A stretch of DNA of 64,000 bases, taken from Nostoc carneum NIES-2107 (GTDB lineage: Bacteria; Cyanobacteriota; Cyanobacteriia; Cyanobacteriales; Nostocaceae). Below are positions 46,761 to 54,626 of this stretch, piece by piece. The notes under the pieces are model-generated. The model was not told the DNA's origin, searched no databases, and saw only the letters and a program-made list of their open reading frames with translations. The stretch covers positions 2,575,947 through 2,639,946 of the forward strand of contig AP018180.1 of NCBI GenBank assembly GCA_002368155.1. Direction: 5' to 3'. Made by a program: the position numbers and the translations under genes. Numbering within the stretch: the stretch's first letter is position 1; each line of letters starts with the position of its first letter.

Positions 46761-47174
46761 GTGACTCATTACCAAAAGCTACTTAGAGTTTCCACTACTG
46801 GCAAGTCTTTTCAAAATATCACCTCAAAAATTGAAGCGATTGTTGCTGAGTCGGGTGTGGAAACTGGTCTTTGTACTTTATTTTTACGCCACACTTCCGC
46901 TAGTTTAGTGATTCAAGAAAATGCTGACCCTGATGTGCTTGTGGATCTGGCTAACTTTATGGCGAAACTTGTACCAGAATCAGGCAAGTACATTCATGAT
47001 GCAGAAGGCCCTGATGATATGCCGGCGCACATCCGTTCAGCGTTGACTCACACTTCAGAACATATCCCCATTAATCGAGGCCATTTGGTGTTGGGGACTT
47101 GGCAAGGTATTTATGTTTGGGAACATCGTCAGCGCAGTCATGTGAGAGAATTAGTAGTCCACATCTCTGGATAG
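46761..47174 (+). CDS. YjbQ/UPF0047 family protein
   Basis: A 137-aa protein of the YjbQ family, small trimeric beta proteins reported to have weak thiamine-phosphate synthase activity. The signature LRHTSASLVIQENADPDV (about residues 42-59) and the C-terminal GTWQGIYVWEHR are clear, with the conserved histidines forming a metal-like site. The frame is open from a TTG at 46740, but GTG 46761 has GGAG nine bases upstream and gives the family N-terminus THYQKLL. Its true physiological role is not settled. Confidence 0.9.
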   Translation: MTHYQKLLRVSTTGKSFQNITSKIEAIVAESGVETGLCTLFLRHTSASLVIQENADPDVLVDLANFMAKLVPESGKYIHDAEGPDDMPAHIRSALTHTSEHIPINRGHLVLGTWQGIYVWEHRQRSHVRELVVHISG

Positions 47175-47280
47175 AAGTTTTCAAGGGTCTGCTAATCATT
47201 AAATATTACTTAAGGCACAGTTTTATGGTGTCTTAATTGGGCATAAAATAATTAGCTCACTTTGTGGCTACTGAGATTTA

Positions 47281-48072
47281 ATGAGAATTGCTGACTTAAT
47301 TACTTGGTTTGAAGAATGGGCAAATCCTGCCTGGTGCGAAAGTTGGGATAATTGTGGTTGGCAGGTTGAACCTGGGATTTTACAAGAACCCGCTAGGGTT
47401 TTGGTATGTTTAACGCCAACTTTGGCGGTGATGCAAGAAGCGATCGCCACTAATGCTAATCTGATTTTTGCCCATCATCCCCTAATTTTTAGCCCGCCTA
47501 AGTCTTTTCGTATTGGAGAAGCGATCGCGGATATGGTGCGATTAGCTTTTCTGCATAATATTGGCATTTACAGCGCCCATACTAATTTTGATCAAGTACA
47601 GGATGGGACTGCTGATGTTTTAGCTCAAATTCTCGAACTCCAAGATTCAACCCCTATCGTTCCTACACAAAATGGTTTAGGGTACGGTCGAGTAGGAAAT
47701 CTTCAGCCTGTAATCACCTTAGAAAAATTACTGACATTAATCCACAAGCAACTTGCTCCCAAAAGCTTGATTGTTTCCCCAACTGCTGATTTACACCAAG
47801 AAATTTCCCGTGTGGCGGTTTTGGGGGGTTCGGGTGCTAGCTATATTTCGGCTGTGGTGAAAACTCATGCCCAAGCTTATCTAACTTCCGATTGTAAATT
47901 TCATCAATTTCAAGAAAGTCGCGATCGCGGTCTCATTTTAATTGATGCGGGACATTACGCTACTGAACGCCCAGCTTGCGATCGCTTGACCCAGAAATTA
48001 CGGTCTTTGAATCTCGATTGGGTAGAGTTAAGCCAACAAGATGAGGATTTCCGCGAGTTTTTCCCTGAATAA
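47281..48072 (+). CDS. Nif3-like dinuclear metal-centre protein
   Basis: A 263-aa member of the Nif3/YbgI (DUF34) family, hexameric proteins with a dinuclear metal site. Signatures are SWDNCGWQVEPG (21-32), FAHHPLIF (about 63-70), the HTNFDQ motif (about 99-104) and DAGHYATERP near residue 225. The proposed role is as a GTP cyclohydrolase I-like or metal-chaperone protein; it is not established. It follows the YjbQ gene on the same strand after 106 bases, so the two may be co-transcribed. Confidence 0.92.
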   Translation: MRIADLITWFEEWANPAWCESWDNCGWQVEPGILQEPARVLVCLTPTLAVMQEAIATNANLIFAHHPLIFSPPKSFRIGEAIADMVRLAFLHNIGIYSAHTNFDQVQDGTADVLAQILELQDSTPIVPTQNGLGYGRVGNLQPVITLEKLLTLIHKQLAPKSLIVSPTADLHQEISRVAVLGGSGASYISAVVKTHAQAYLTSDCKFHQFQESRDRGLILIDAGHYATERPACDRLTQKLRSLNLDWVELSQQDEDFREFFPE

Positions 48073-48386
48073 TATGTATATTATTATTCCTTAATATAAT
48101 TAATCTTGTTAGCTTTCATGTGGCAAATACTGAAAAATAATGTATATTTAACTATCATAACTTTTTGTCCGGTTGCCAGTTGAGTACTAGGGAAGTATGT
48201 ATTGTAATCCGTACTTTTATTCATAAAATCGGCTGTCACAGAATCGGACAAGATGCAGATTCTCGATGACGGAGATCACATATTTGTGTAATTATAATCA
48301 CAATAGCTGCTGTCAGATATCAATTAGTAAAATCAGCAAATATTCCATACTGGAGGTAACAAATTGCATAATATGACCTAATTATT
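48073..48386. other. Intergenic, AT-rich
   Basis: No open frame of note. It contains GTCCGGTTGCCAGTTGAG around 48165 and a GGAGG about 35 bases before the 71-aa gene's ATG, too far to serve it. I see no repeat family here. Confidence 0.4.
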
Positions 48387-48602
48387 ATGATTCGCACACT
48401 TGTTGAATCTGCTTTCCAAACTGGATACCTTAGTGTTGAATCTGAAGGTCTACTCCATCAAGTGCTAGCGACAAAGTCTTATCAGTCAGATGATTTGGTA
48501 GCCCTTGCCGCTTTATATGATGCAGTTCGTGGGGGTAGAGTGAAACGAGAAGCATCCTCAAAATTACTCATTGAAATTCCTTTAGGGAATCAATCTTGCT
48601 GA
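48387..48602 (+). CDS. Small conserved-looking hypothetical protein (71 aa)
   Basis: A 71-aa soluble helical protein. The sequence (TLVESAFQTGYLSVESEGL, then LVALAALYDAVRGGRVKRE) has the amphipathic, balanced composition of a real protein, and small cyanobacterial proteins of this kind are common, but I know no function. It has no cysteines beyond the C-terminal one and no membrane span. The 540 bases that follow hold no gene. Confidence 0.6.
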   Translation: MIRTLVESAFQTGYLSVESEGLLHQVLATKSYQSDDLVALAALYDAVRGGRVKREASSKLLIEIPLGNQSC

Positions 48603-49142
48603 TACTCTTGCAACAGTTGACTTTGGCGTTGCATAGTTGCTCCAAGGCGGGACACGTCACCTCAGTCAAAAAGCCCTAAACTCAAAAACTCTTGGGCTGT
48701 TGTTGTCTAAAACCGTTCAGGTCAGCAAGAGAATGAGTTAAGATCAAATACATAGGGGTAAAAGTACAGCCGAGTTCCCGGACTTCCCAGCAATGCCAAT
48801 GACTACAAGTAGGCAACTCAAACAACCGCAATCAATGTTTGTTTCGGAGTATCTATTATTACATAATGGTAGAAAGAACTCATCAGCAAGGATTAACCTA
48901 GTGAGGATCAATCCCGAATTGTATGACTTCTATGAAGAATACATTTGCTAAATCCCCCTGATAGAGTTTTAGTTTCACCAGCGCAGTCACTACTAGTTGA
49001 TTACCCAAAATTACCTTTGCTTGGGGTTAACACAGGTAGAAAAGCGAAACCGTCAAACTAGCTCTTTCGGGTATTATGCTCTGGGGGCAAACCCAGATTT
49101 TGAAAGGTTTAACTACGTTGTTTAAAAAGGCAGAAGCAGTAC
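48603..49142. other. 540-base region without a recognised gene
   Basis: A possible hairpin AGCCC (48672-48676) / GGGCT (48694-48698) lies after the 71-aa gene and might end its transcript. The region from about 48740 to 49080 is not repetitive and is less AT-rich than other gaps, with several short inverted pieces (GGGGTTAACACAGG, GGGGGCAAACCC). It could hold an sRNA or a long leader of the next gene; I cannot show either. Confidence 0.4.
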
Positions 49143-49454
49143 ATGCTACACCGCAAGATTTATCAGTTGTGTTGCGATGGGCGGGAGGTATGTGTATTCT
49201 TGCGGGATCAGCAACGCTGGATCGAGCGTGCCCGCATCATTGATATAGAGGGAGATTTAGTGACCCTACGCTATGAAACAGATGAAGAGGATGAAGTTTG
49301 TTCTTGGGAAGAGATGGTTCGACTCGAAAGTATTGGTGCTGTCACCCAAAAGTTAGCCTCAGTACCACGCGGCAATGTAGAACCTCTGCTAACCGAAGAC
49401 TGTCCTGAAGCTGAGCGTATTCGTAACCATTTCCCAGATTCCAATGCTGAATAA
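49143..49454 (+). CDS. Small conserved cyanobacterial protein (possibly DUF6679)
   Basis: A 103-aa protein. The first half, MLHRKIYQLCCDGREVCVFL followed by DQQRWIERARI, and the acidic second strand VTLRYETDEEDEVCSWEEMV suggest a small beta-barrel (Sm- or SH3-like) fold with cysteines at 10, 11, 17 and 53. It resembles, from memory, the cyanobacteria-restricted DUF6679 family of unknown function. The C-terminal 30 residues are polar. It ends just before the large STRR array. Confidence 0.7.
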   Translation: MLHRKIYQLCCDGREVCVFLRDQQRWIERARIIDIEGDLVTLRYETDEEDEVCSWEEMVRLESIGAVTQKLASVPRGNVEPLLTEDCPEAERIRNHFPDSNAE

Positions 49455-49517
49455 ATTAAAATAGTCGAGAGTTAAAAGTCCAGAGCCAATCTTTCCGCCC
49501 TGGACTTTTGGCTTATT

Positions 49518-49742
49518 TGGGCATGGGGCATTGGGCATTGGGCATGGTGTTTGTACCCATTACCCATTCCCCATTACCCATTCCCCATTACCCATTCCCC
49601 ATTCCCCATTCCCCATTCCCCATTACCCATTACCCATTCCCCATTCCCCATTCCCCATTCCCCATTACCCATTCCCCATTCCCCATTCCCCATTCCCCAT
49701 TCCCCATTACTAATTACTCATTACTCATTCCCCATTCCCTAT
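49518..49742. repeat. Large CCCCATT/CCCATTA heptamer array
   Basis: About 27 to 30 units of 7 bases, mostly CCCCATT alternating with ACCCATT, run for over 200 bases with little divergence, entering the stop codon (CTA at 49739-49741) of the MBL gene. All three plus frames remain open through it, producing spurious proteins of PHSPFPI repeats. Confidence 0.93.
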
Positions 49743-51403
49743 TCATCCTCATTCAACGCTTCATAGGCGGGACAGTAACCTTCTAAGGTAACCTTGAAGT
49801 TATATAAGGGGGAATTGGGATTCCAGCAGCGCTGTCCCCGTTGATATCGGCAGGTTCCGCAGCATTCTATGTCTGTCCAGGTAAAGCGATCGCTATTTTG
49901 ATTGAGTAGTTCTCTTTGGGGTAAACCTCTTAATACGATTTCTTCTCCTTGCCAACGGGCTTCGATTAAGCCTGTGTCGGCAAATTGTCGCCAACGGGGG
50001 TCTGTTGTAATCGTTTCTGGTAGGGTGATGGTGATGCCAGTTCCTAATTCTGTCAGTTCGCCTTCATAATTGGTTTCTGGGGCGGCTGGTTGTAAAAAGG
50101 TGTCGCCTATGGGCAGTTCTACTAAAACACCCGCTGCTGGGGAATGCAGGTGGTAGCGGTTTTGTAACTCTTCTAAGCCTGTTAGATCTGCTAGGTAGGC
50201 GGGGGAACCGTGAACAAAGATTACGTGTTGTGGTCTTAAATTATGAATTAGCTGGGTAGTACCTGGCCCATCACTATGTTGGGCGAGGAGATAGCTTTCA
50301 ATAGTAGTAGGCGCAGGATATTGTTTTTTAGTTTTTATATCAATTTTTTCTGGCAGCAAAATTAACCAGGGGCCTGTGTCGGCTTGACAATATTGGCTGA
50401 AATCGGCTGTGGAATCGGTAAGAACAATACAAGGAGATTTGCCAATATTAGGACGATGTTCTGCTTGCAAACGCCGCACGCGGGGGCGTACTCTTTCATC
50501 CCAAAATAAAGGTTGATGGCGGGCGAAGTTTTGAACTGAGGAGGGGAGGTGGGGTAAAAGTTCGAGATAAGCATCGCAGCCTGTGGCGACAGCACCGTCA
50601 ACCCAAATATCTAAATCTCTACCTGTAAAGTGGTGATGGCTGCGTAATAACATCAGCAGTTCTTGTCCCAACCCTAATGCGGGTGTGGGAAGCAGCACAG
50701 AACAGCGTTCCGCGATCGCGCGATGAATGCGTTCTGCTAGCTGATTTTCTTGGTTGCGACGGTGGGGATGGCGGGAGGTGCCATAAGTGCCTTCAATAAT
50801 GAGAGCATCTAAGTCTAATCCTCGTAATTCTTCTAACCGCAATCCTTCCACCAACCGTGAGTTAGAAAGGAAAAAGTCCCCTGTATAAAGCAGCCTGTAG
50901 GTGCGTCTTTGGCTTGTATAGGTAAGTAGAATTGCTACCGCCCCAGGTAAATGTCCGGCGGGAAATAATTCTGCAACGAGGCCCTCTTTAAATTCCACAG
51001 GCGATCGCAGTGGTAACGCCTGACAAAACTGGGGAATTGACTTTAAATCTTGGTTTAACCAGTTTAATGATAGTAACTTGCTGGTTACTTCGCTGGCGTA
51101 TATAGGTAAATGTGGAAAAGCCTGATGCAGTTCCAGTAAGCCTCTAGCATGATCGGGGTGAGCATGACTGATTAAAACTAAGTCTGCTGGTAGGGGTAAA
51201 TGCCGTTGGCGGGCTGAATTTTTCAACCCCTTCACCAGCGATGAAATATCTCCCAACCCACAATCCAGCAAGATGCGGTACGGACCCATCCGTACCAATA
51301 AACACACGCCCTCATCATTATGCTGGACGCTATAAGGCAAACATTCTAATTCGGTAGTTTCCTCCCCAGCATCAATCCGAGAGGACGAAAGATTATCCCT
51401 CAT
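49739..51403 (-). CDS. MBL-fold / beta-CASP-like hydrolase with C-terminal Cys cluster
   Basis: A 554-aa metallo-beta-lactamase-fold protein. The metal motif HAHPDH is at about 80-85 (SHAHPDHARG), GHLPGAVAILL and YTGDFFLS carry later ligands (about 150-180), and a beta-CASP-like insert region with IEGTYGTSRHPHR follows. The C-terminus has a Cys cluster, ECCGTCRYQRGQRC ... GYCP, which may bind zinc or Fe-S. Related proteins act on RNA, but the substrate here is not known. The frame opens at 51547; I chose ATG 51403 because GGGGAGGAG lies 7 bases upstream. The upstream 51404-51609 leader has hairpins. Confidence 0.85.
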   Translation of the reverse strand: MRDNLSSSRIDAGEETTELECLPYSVQHNDEGVCLLVRMGPYRILLDCGLGDISSLVKGLKNSARQRHLPLPADLVLISHAHPDHARGLLELHQAFPHLPIYASEVTSKLLSLNWLNQDLKSIPQFCQALPLRSPVEFKEGLVAELFPAGHLPGAVAILLTYTSQRRTYRLLYTGDFFLSNSRLVEGLRLEELRGLDLDALIIEGTYGTSRHPHRRNQENQLAERIHRAIAERCSVLLPTPALGLGQELLMLLRSHHHFTGRDLDIWVDGAVATGCDAYLELLPHLPSSVQNFARHQPLFWDERVRPRVRRLQAEHRPNIGKSPCIVLTDSTADFSQYCQADTGPWLILLPEKIDIKTKKQYPAPTTIESYLLAQHSDGPGTTQLIHNLRPQHVIFVHGSPAYLADLTGLEELQNRYHLHSPAAGVLVELPIGDTFLQPAAPETNYEGELTELGTGITITLPETITTDPRWRQFADTGLIEARWQGEEIVLRGLPQRELLNQNSDRFTWTDIECCGTCRYQRGQRCWNPNSPLYNFKVTLEGYCPAYEALNEDE

Positions 51404-51538
51404 AATTCTCCTCCCCTCAAGCCTCATTGTTATGGACATATCCCAAAAGCCAAAAATTACGGGGTTTGTTTGTTTTTTGACTTCGGGGTAAGTCTCATTT
51501 TGCACCCCTTCACCCTGAAATTGCGGATTTTTGATGGG

Positions 51539-51609
51539 GGAGGACACCTCCGCCGAACCCGCGCTGGTTCGGAAAAGTTGGGTACTGAGAAGCCCTCAAA
51601 CTATGGGCT
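51539..51609 (-). promoter_or_regulatory. Three successive hairpins in the MBL gene leader
   Basis: On the minus strand, in order: AGCCC[9]GGGCT (51609-51591), CCGAACC[6]GGTTCGG (51572-51553) and GGAGG[3]CCTCC (51551-51539). They lie 136-206 bases before the chosen ATG. The last hides a GGAGG sequence. They may form a structured 5' leader or an sRNA. Confidence 0.45.
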
Positions 51610-52440
51610 AGGGGAGTTTTCCTCTTGTCTACGTTCCTTTCCGATGCTCTAAAGCTCTTTCAATGTGCAGAGCCATTACCGTGATAATTGTCGGAATCAT
51701 AAAAGCCATTTTTTGTGCCGAAAAATAAGCACAAAACTGTAAATATGACTGTTAATCCCACCAAAATCAGCTTTACGTCCATTGGTTTGCTACTCTTTAC
51801 TAAAGACTTCCATCATATTAATAGGGTGCTTCTGCATCAATGCGGAAACACTAGAAAATCTTTACTATGCTTAGGTTGATTAGCTAATAGGTAAATCTAC
51901 CGCAACAAGTCAGATTGTAGACTCTTTCGGCTCACCTGTCTATCTATCTGTATATCATTCTTAGCATTACTGTGTACATCAACCTGGGTTAATAAAAGTT
52001 TGCCATTTAACCATTTGGGCACATTTTAAAGTAGGTCTTCGTAAATATTGATCATTCAGAATAAGGCAGGAGGCGTGAGGAAAGAGAGTTTTAGCTTAAT
52101 TAACTTTTCTTAATATATGTTTGTCTTTTTACTAACTTACGTAATGTATTACTAATGTTTTATTTGCAATATCTATTTGTATTCATTCTTTTATTTAATT
52201 TACCTATATAGCAGTCTGATAAAAACAGGGAACAAGACATCAAGCCTACGGACTTTTTTCAACCATCAAATAAAAGTCCTATAGCTGTTTAACCAAATAT
52301 CTCGCTCATTCAGCGTGAAGCATAATGCTTCTCTCTGGCATTTTTTTGTACTTAAAAGTATTTATACATTTTACTCTATATCTTACTTAAGGTATTTTGT
52401 GTTTAAAATATAAGCTTACTTATATTTAGTATACTGACTT
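51610..52440. other. Long AT-rich region without a gene
   Basis: About 830 bases with no convincing open frame or STRR. AT content rises strongly after 52080, as in plasmid replication or partition regions. A short possible peptide frame near 51680-51780 (minus) has membrane-like composition but no start context, so I do not call it. Confidence 0.4.
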
Positions 52441-52488
52441 TATTTATACAAAACATACAAACACTATTTATACAAAACATACAAACAC
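52441..52488. repeat. Perfect 24-bp direct repeat, two copies
   Basis: The 24 bases at 52441-52464 are repeated exactly at 52465-52488 (unit begins TATTTATACAAAACATACAA). This is iteron-like and starts the operator-like array upstream of parA. Confidence 0.93.
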
Positions 52489-52553
52489 TTAAATGTTTAA
52501 ACATTTAAATAACATCTAAACATCTAGATGCAATTTAAATGTCCAGATGTTTA
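52489..52553. promoter_or_regulatory. Palindrome cluster upstream of parA
   Basis: A perfect 20-base palindrome TTAAATGTTTAAACATTTAA (52489-52508), a perfect CATCTAGATG (52521-52530) and inverted arms TAAACATCT (52517-52525) / AGATGTTTA (52545-52553) share the core AACATYTA. They end 44 bases before the parA ATG. Such arrays are typical operators or centromeres bound by RHH partners of small ParA proteins, and an RHH gene follows parA. Confidence 0.7.
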
Positions 52554-52597
52554 AATATGCAGTAGAATTCTGGGAACTATTTGCTGATTAAACCAAA

Positions 52598-53242
52598 ATG
52601 ATTATTACGGTAGCGGCGTTTAAGGGAGGTGTAGGTAAATCAACTACAGCACTACACCTAGCTACATATCTTCAGAACCTAGCTGATACACTGCTTGTAG
52701 ATGGCGACCTCAACCGCAGTGCTTTGGATTGGTCTAACCGAGGTTGTTTACCATTCAAAGTTGCTGATGAACAGCAGGGGATACAGTTAGCTAAACTCTA
52801 CGAACATATTGTGATTGATACTTCAGCCAGGCCAAACCCAGATGAGCTAAAAACTATTGCTCAGGGATGCGATTTGCTAGTTATTCCTACAACTCCTGAT
52901 GCGATCGCTTTAGCTGCAACAATGCAAATGGTGGAGGCTCTCAAGCAATACAAAACCAATTATCGCATTTTGTTGACGCTGATTCCTCCAAATCCCAATA
53001 AGGCGGGAGAAGAAGCACGAACAGCGTTATTAAATGCTGGGTTACCTGTATTCAAATCTGGTATTCGCCGCCTGGCTGTATTCCAACGTGCAGCTTTAGA
53101 AGGAGTACCAGTGAATGCAGTGAAAGATTCCTATGCTCAAATTGCCTGGCGGTGTTACGCTGAGGCTGGAAAAGAAATATTTGAAAATTTAATAACAGTC
53201 AAGGGTCAAGGGTCAAAGGTCAAAGGTCAAAATAATTTGTAG
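52598..53242 (+). CDS. parA: Small ParA-family ATPase
   Basis: A 214-aa ParA/MinD-superfamily ATPase without the N-terminal HTH of large ParA. The deviant Walker A is FKGGVGKST (residues 8-16) with the signature lysine, Walker A' is VDGDLNRSAL (about 38-47), and Walker B is HIVIDTSARP (about 69-78). It is like ParF/type Ib partition ATPases, which pair with a small RHH DNA-binding protein; one is encoded at 53422. The last 14 residues (VKGQGSKVKGQNNL) are translated from TTGACCC heptamers (minus sense) and are not native. It was probably acquired with the surrounding module. Confidence 0.9.
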   Translation: MIITVAAFKGGVGKSTTALHLATYLQNLADTLLVDGDLNRSALDWSNRGCLPFKVADEQQGIQLAKLYEHIVIDTSARPNPDELKTIAQGCDLLVIPTTPDAIALAATMQMVEALKQYKTNYRILLTLIPPNPNKAGEEARTALLNAGLPVFKSGIRRLAVFQRAALEGVPVNAVKDSYAQIAWRCYAEAGKEIFENLITVKGQGSKVKGQNNL

Positions 53243-53348
53243 CTATAGTATGTTTTCGTAATTATCTAATTCTCACTCTGCTTTAACGATTTTCCTTCAC
53301 ACCTTTAAAGAAAGTTGGATTCATCAGATTCAAACTTTTGACTTTTGA

Positions 53349-53379
53349 GTACAGACGCGATTAATCGTGTCTCTGCAAC
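53349..53379. repeat. Dispersed palindrome, copy E
   Basis: GTACAGACGCGATTAATCGT and GTCTCTGCAAC, the same family as copies A-D with one changed base in the right arm, lying between parA and the RHH gene. Confidence 0.8.
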
Positions 53380-53421
53380 TTTTGACTTTTTGACTATTAA
53401 CTAAATACGGAGAAATTAATT

Positions 53422-53697
53422 TTGAATAAGAAGAAAAATAGCCGTTTTGATGAATTAATTGATGCTGCGCGTAGCCGTCAACAACGAGACAACCCACAGC
53501 TAATAGAAGATAAACCGACTTCTTTAAGCAAAAGTACCGACCCTGAATATATTCGCACAACTATCTATCTGCCTAAGCAGCTGCATCGAAAATTGAAAGC
53601 AGCAGCCGCTTTTCAGGAACGACAGATGAGCGACGTTATGACAGAGTTGGTTGAGCAATGGCTTTTATCGAATGGGGGATTGGGGACTGGGGATTAG
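53422..53697 (+). CDS. Ribbon-helix-helix DNA-binding protein, partition partner
   Basis: A 91-aa protein with a C-terminal RHH fold, about residues 46-84: the strand YIRTTIYLPKQLHRKLK followed by helices QERQMSDVMTELVEQWL. The N-terminal 45 residues are polar and flexible, as in ParG-type partition proteins. The TTG at 53422 is used because GGAGA lies 8 bases upstream and no ATG is available. The native frame runs into an STRR1 repeat at 53674, which encodes the last seven residues (GGLGTGD) and the stop. It probably binds the repeats at 52441-52553 and regulates the module. Confidence 0.8.
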   Translation: MNKKKNSRFDELIDAARSRQQRDNPQLIEDKPTSLSKSTDPEYIRTTIYLPKQLHRKLKAAAAFQERQMSDVMTELVEQWLLSNGGLGTGD

Positions 53698-53749
53698 GGA
53701 CTGGGGATTAGGGATTGGGTAATTGGTAATGGGTAATTGGTAATGGGTA
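53674..53749. repeat. STRR1 and GGTAATT repeats
   Basis: CCCCAAT/CCCCAGT units (minus sense) start within the RHH gene and are followed by TAATGGGTAATTGG-type units up to the convergent lipoprotein gene. Confidence 0.88.
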
Positions 53750-53761
53750 CAAACACCAAAA

Positions 53762-54427
53762 CTAAAGCACAATTTCTTCGCCTCGCTCGGTGAAGCGTAC
53801 TTCTTTAATTTTCCATTGAGGGTTGCTGGTGAGGGTTTTACGAAGGCTACCAAACATGGCAAACTGTTCACAACTAGAAAGAGAAGCTATTTGCCGTTTA
53901 GAGTTGGGGGCTACTCGCAAATCAACGGTAGCAACGCCATTTTTGAGGTTGACGCGATAACTAGATAAGTTAAAGTCTCCTGAATCTCTTTGCTCTAAAA
54001 TCTTACTTACCGCACCTTCTACAGGCTCATCTGCTGGTACTGCTACTTTTTGGGGAATTAGTTGTTGGCATTGCGTGTCACTTGTGTATAGGGTGACATT
54101 GGTAGTTTTACCTGTAGCAGCTTGCTCTGTAGGAGAAGCTTTTGCGGAGGGTGTCTCAGTCGTAGTTGCAGCAGGTGTGCTTTCGGTGGTTGCTTGAGGC
54201 GAAGGTATGCCAATATTGTCAGATTTAGCTCTCAGTTGAGCCATGCTGGGTGTTTGACTGGGGGAGGGTGCTGATTCGATGTTTGATGTTGCAGTGGGCG
54301 CTGGTGCCTCGCTAGCGGTATCCTGGGTAGCGCTAGGATTAGAACTACAACTGCTGATGCTGGTTGCGATCGCCACAGCAATTAATGGTAAAAAATATCT
54401 TTTAGTTAGGCTCATCATGTTATACAC
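53762..54427 (-). CDS. GerMN-domain lipoprotein
   Basis: A 221-aa exported lipoprotein. The signal peptide spans about residues 5-27 with a lipobox ISSC (Cys 27). A Pro/Thr/Ser/Ala-rich linker (about 28-110) with many TP and SP pairs precedes a GerMN domain (about 108-221), with VTLYTSDTQCQQLIP and RFTERGEEIVL. GerMN proteins occur in sporulation in Firmicutes and in envelope lipoproteins elsewhere; the role here is unknown. M5 is an alternative start. It is convergent with the RHH gene and divergent from the integrase, and probably belongs to the ancestral locus, not the mobile module. Confidence 0.85.
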   Translation of the reverse strand: MYNMMSLTKRYFLPLIAVAIATSISSCSSNPSATQDTASEAPAPTATSNIESAPSPSQTPSMAQLRAKSDNIGIPSPQATTESTPAATTTETPSAKASPTEQAATGKTTNVTLYTSDTQCQQLIPQKVAVPADEPVEGAVSKILEQRDSGDFNLSSYRVNLKNGVATVDLRVAPNSKRQIASLSSCEQFAMFGSLRKTLTSNPQWKIKEVRFTERGEEIVL

Positions 54428-54626
54428 CCCTTTGAAGTTGTTGCTTTGAAGTTGTTAGGTTGTTGTTATTAACTTCAGTGTTATGGTTCTCAGTTCCGTA
54501 TAAATTAGCGAGATTTGAATTAGGTTTATCCAAGCTTAATTTTGCTAGTAAAATTGCTGATATTTAAAACTATTTCCCCAATTGTGCCTTAAATTGTCAG
54601 TACTTTCCTCGATGCCAGAAAAGCTT

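Noticed and set aside
49508-49786. Three overlapping plus-strand frames of PHSPFPI repeats
   Set aside because: They are translations of the heptamer array in all three frames, which cannot all be genes.
52598-53242. ParA as the carboxysome-positioning McdA
   Set aside because: The signature Walker lysine is present, an RHH partner follows it, and no McdB-like gene is seen; a partition ATPase fits better.
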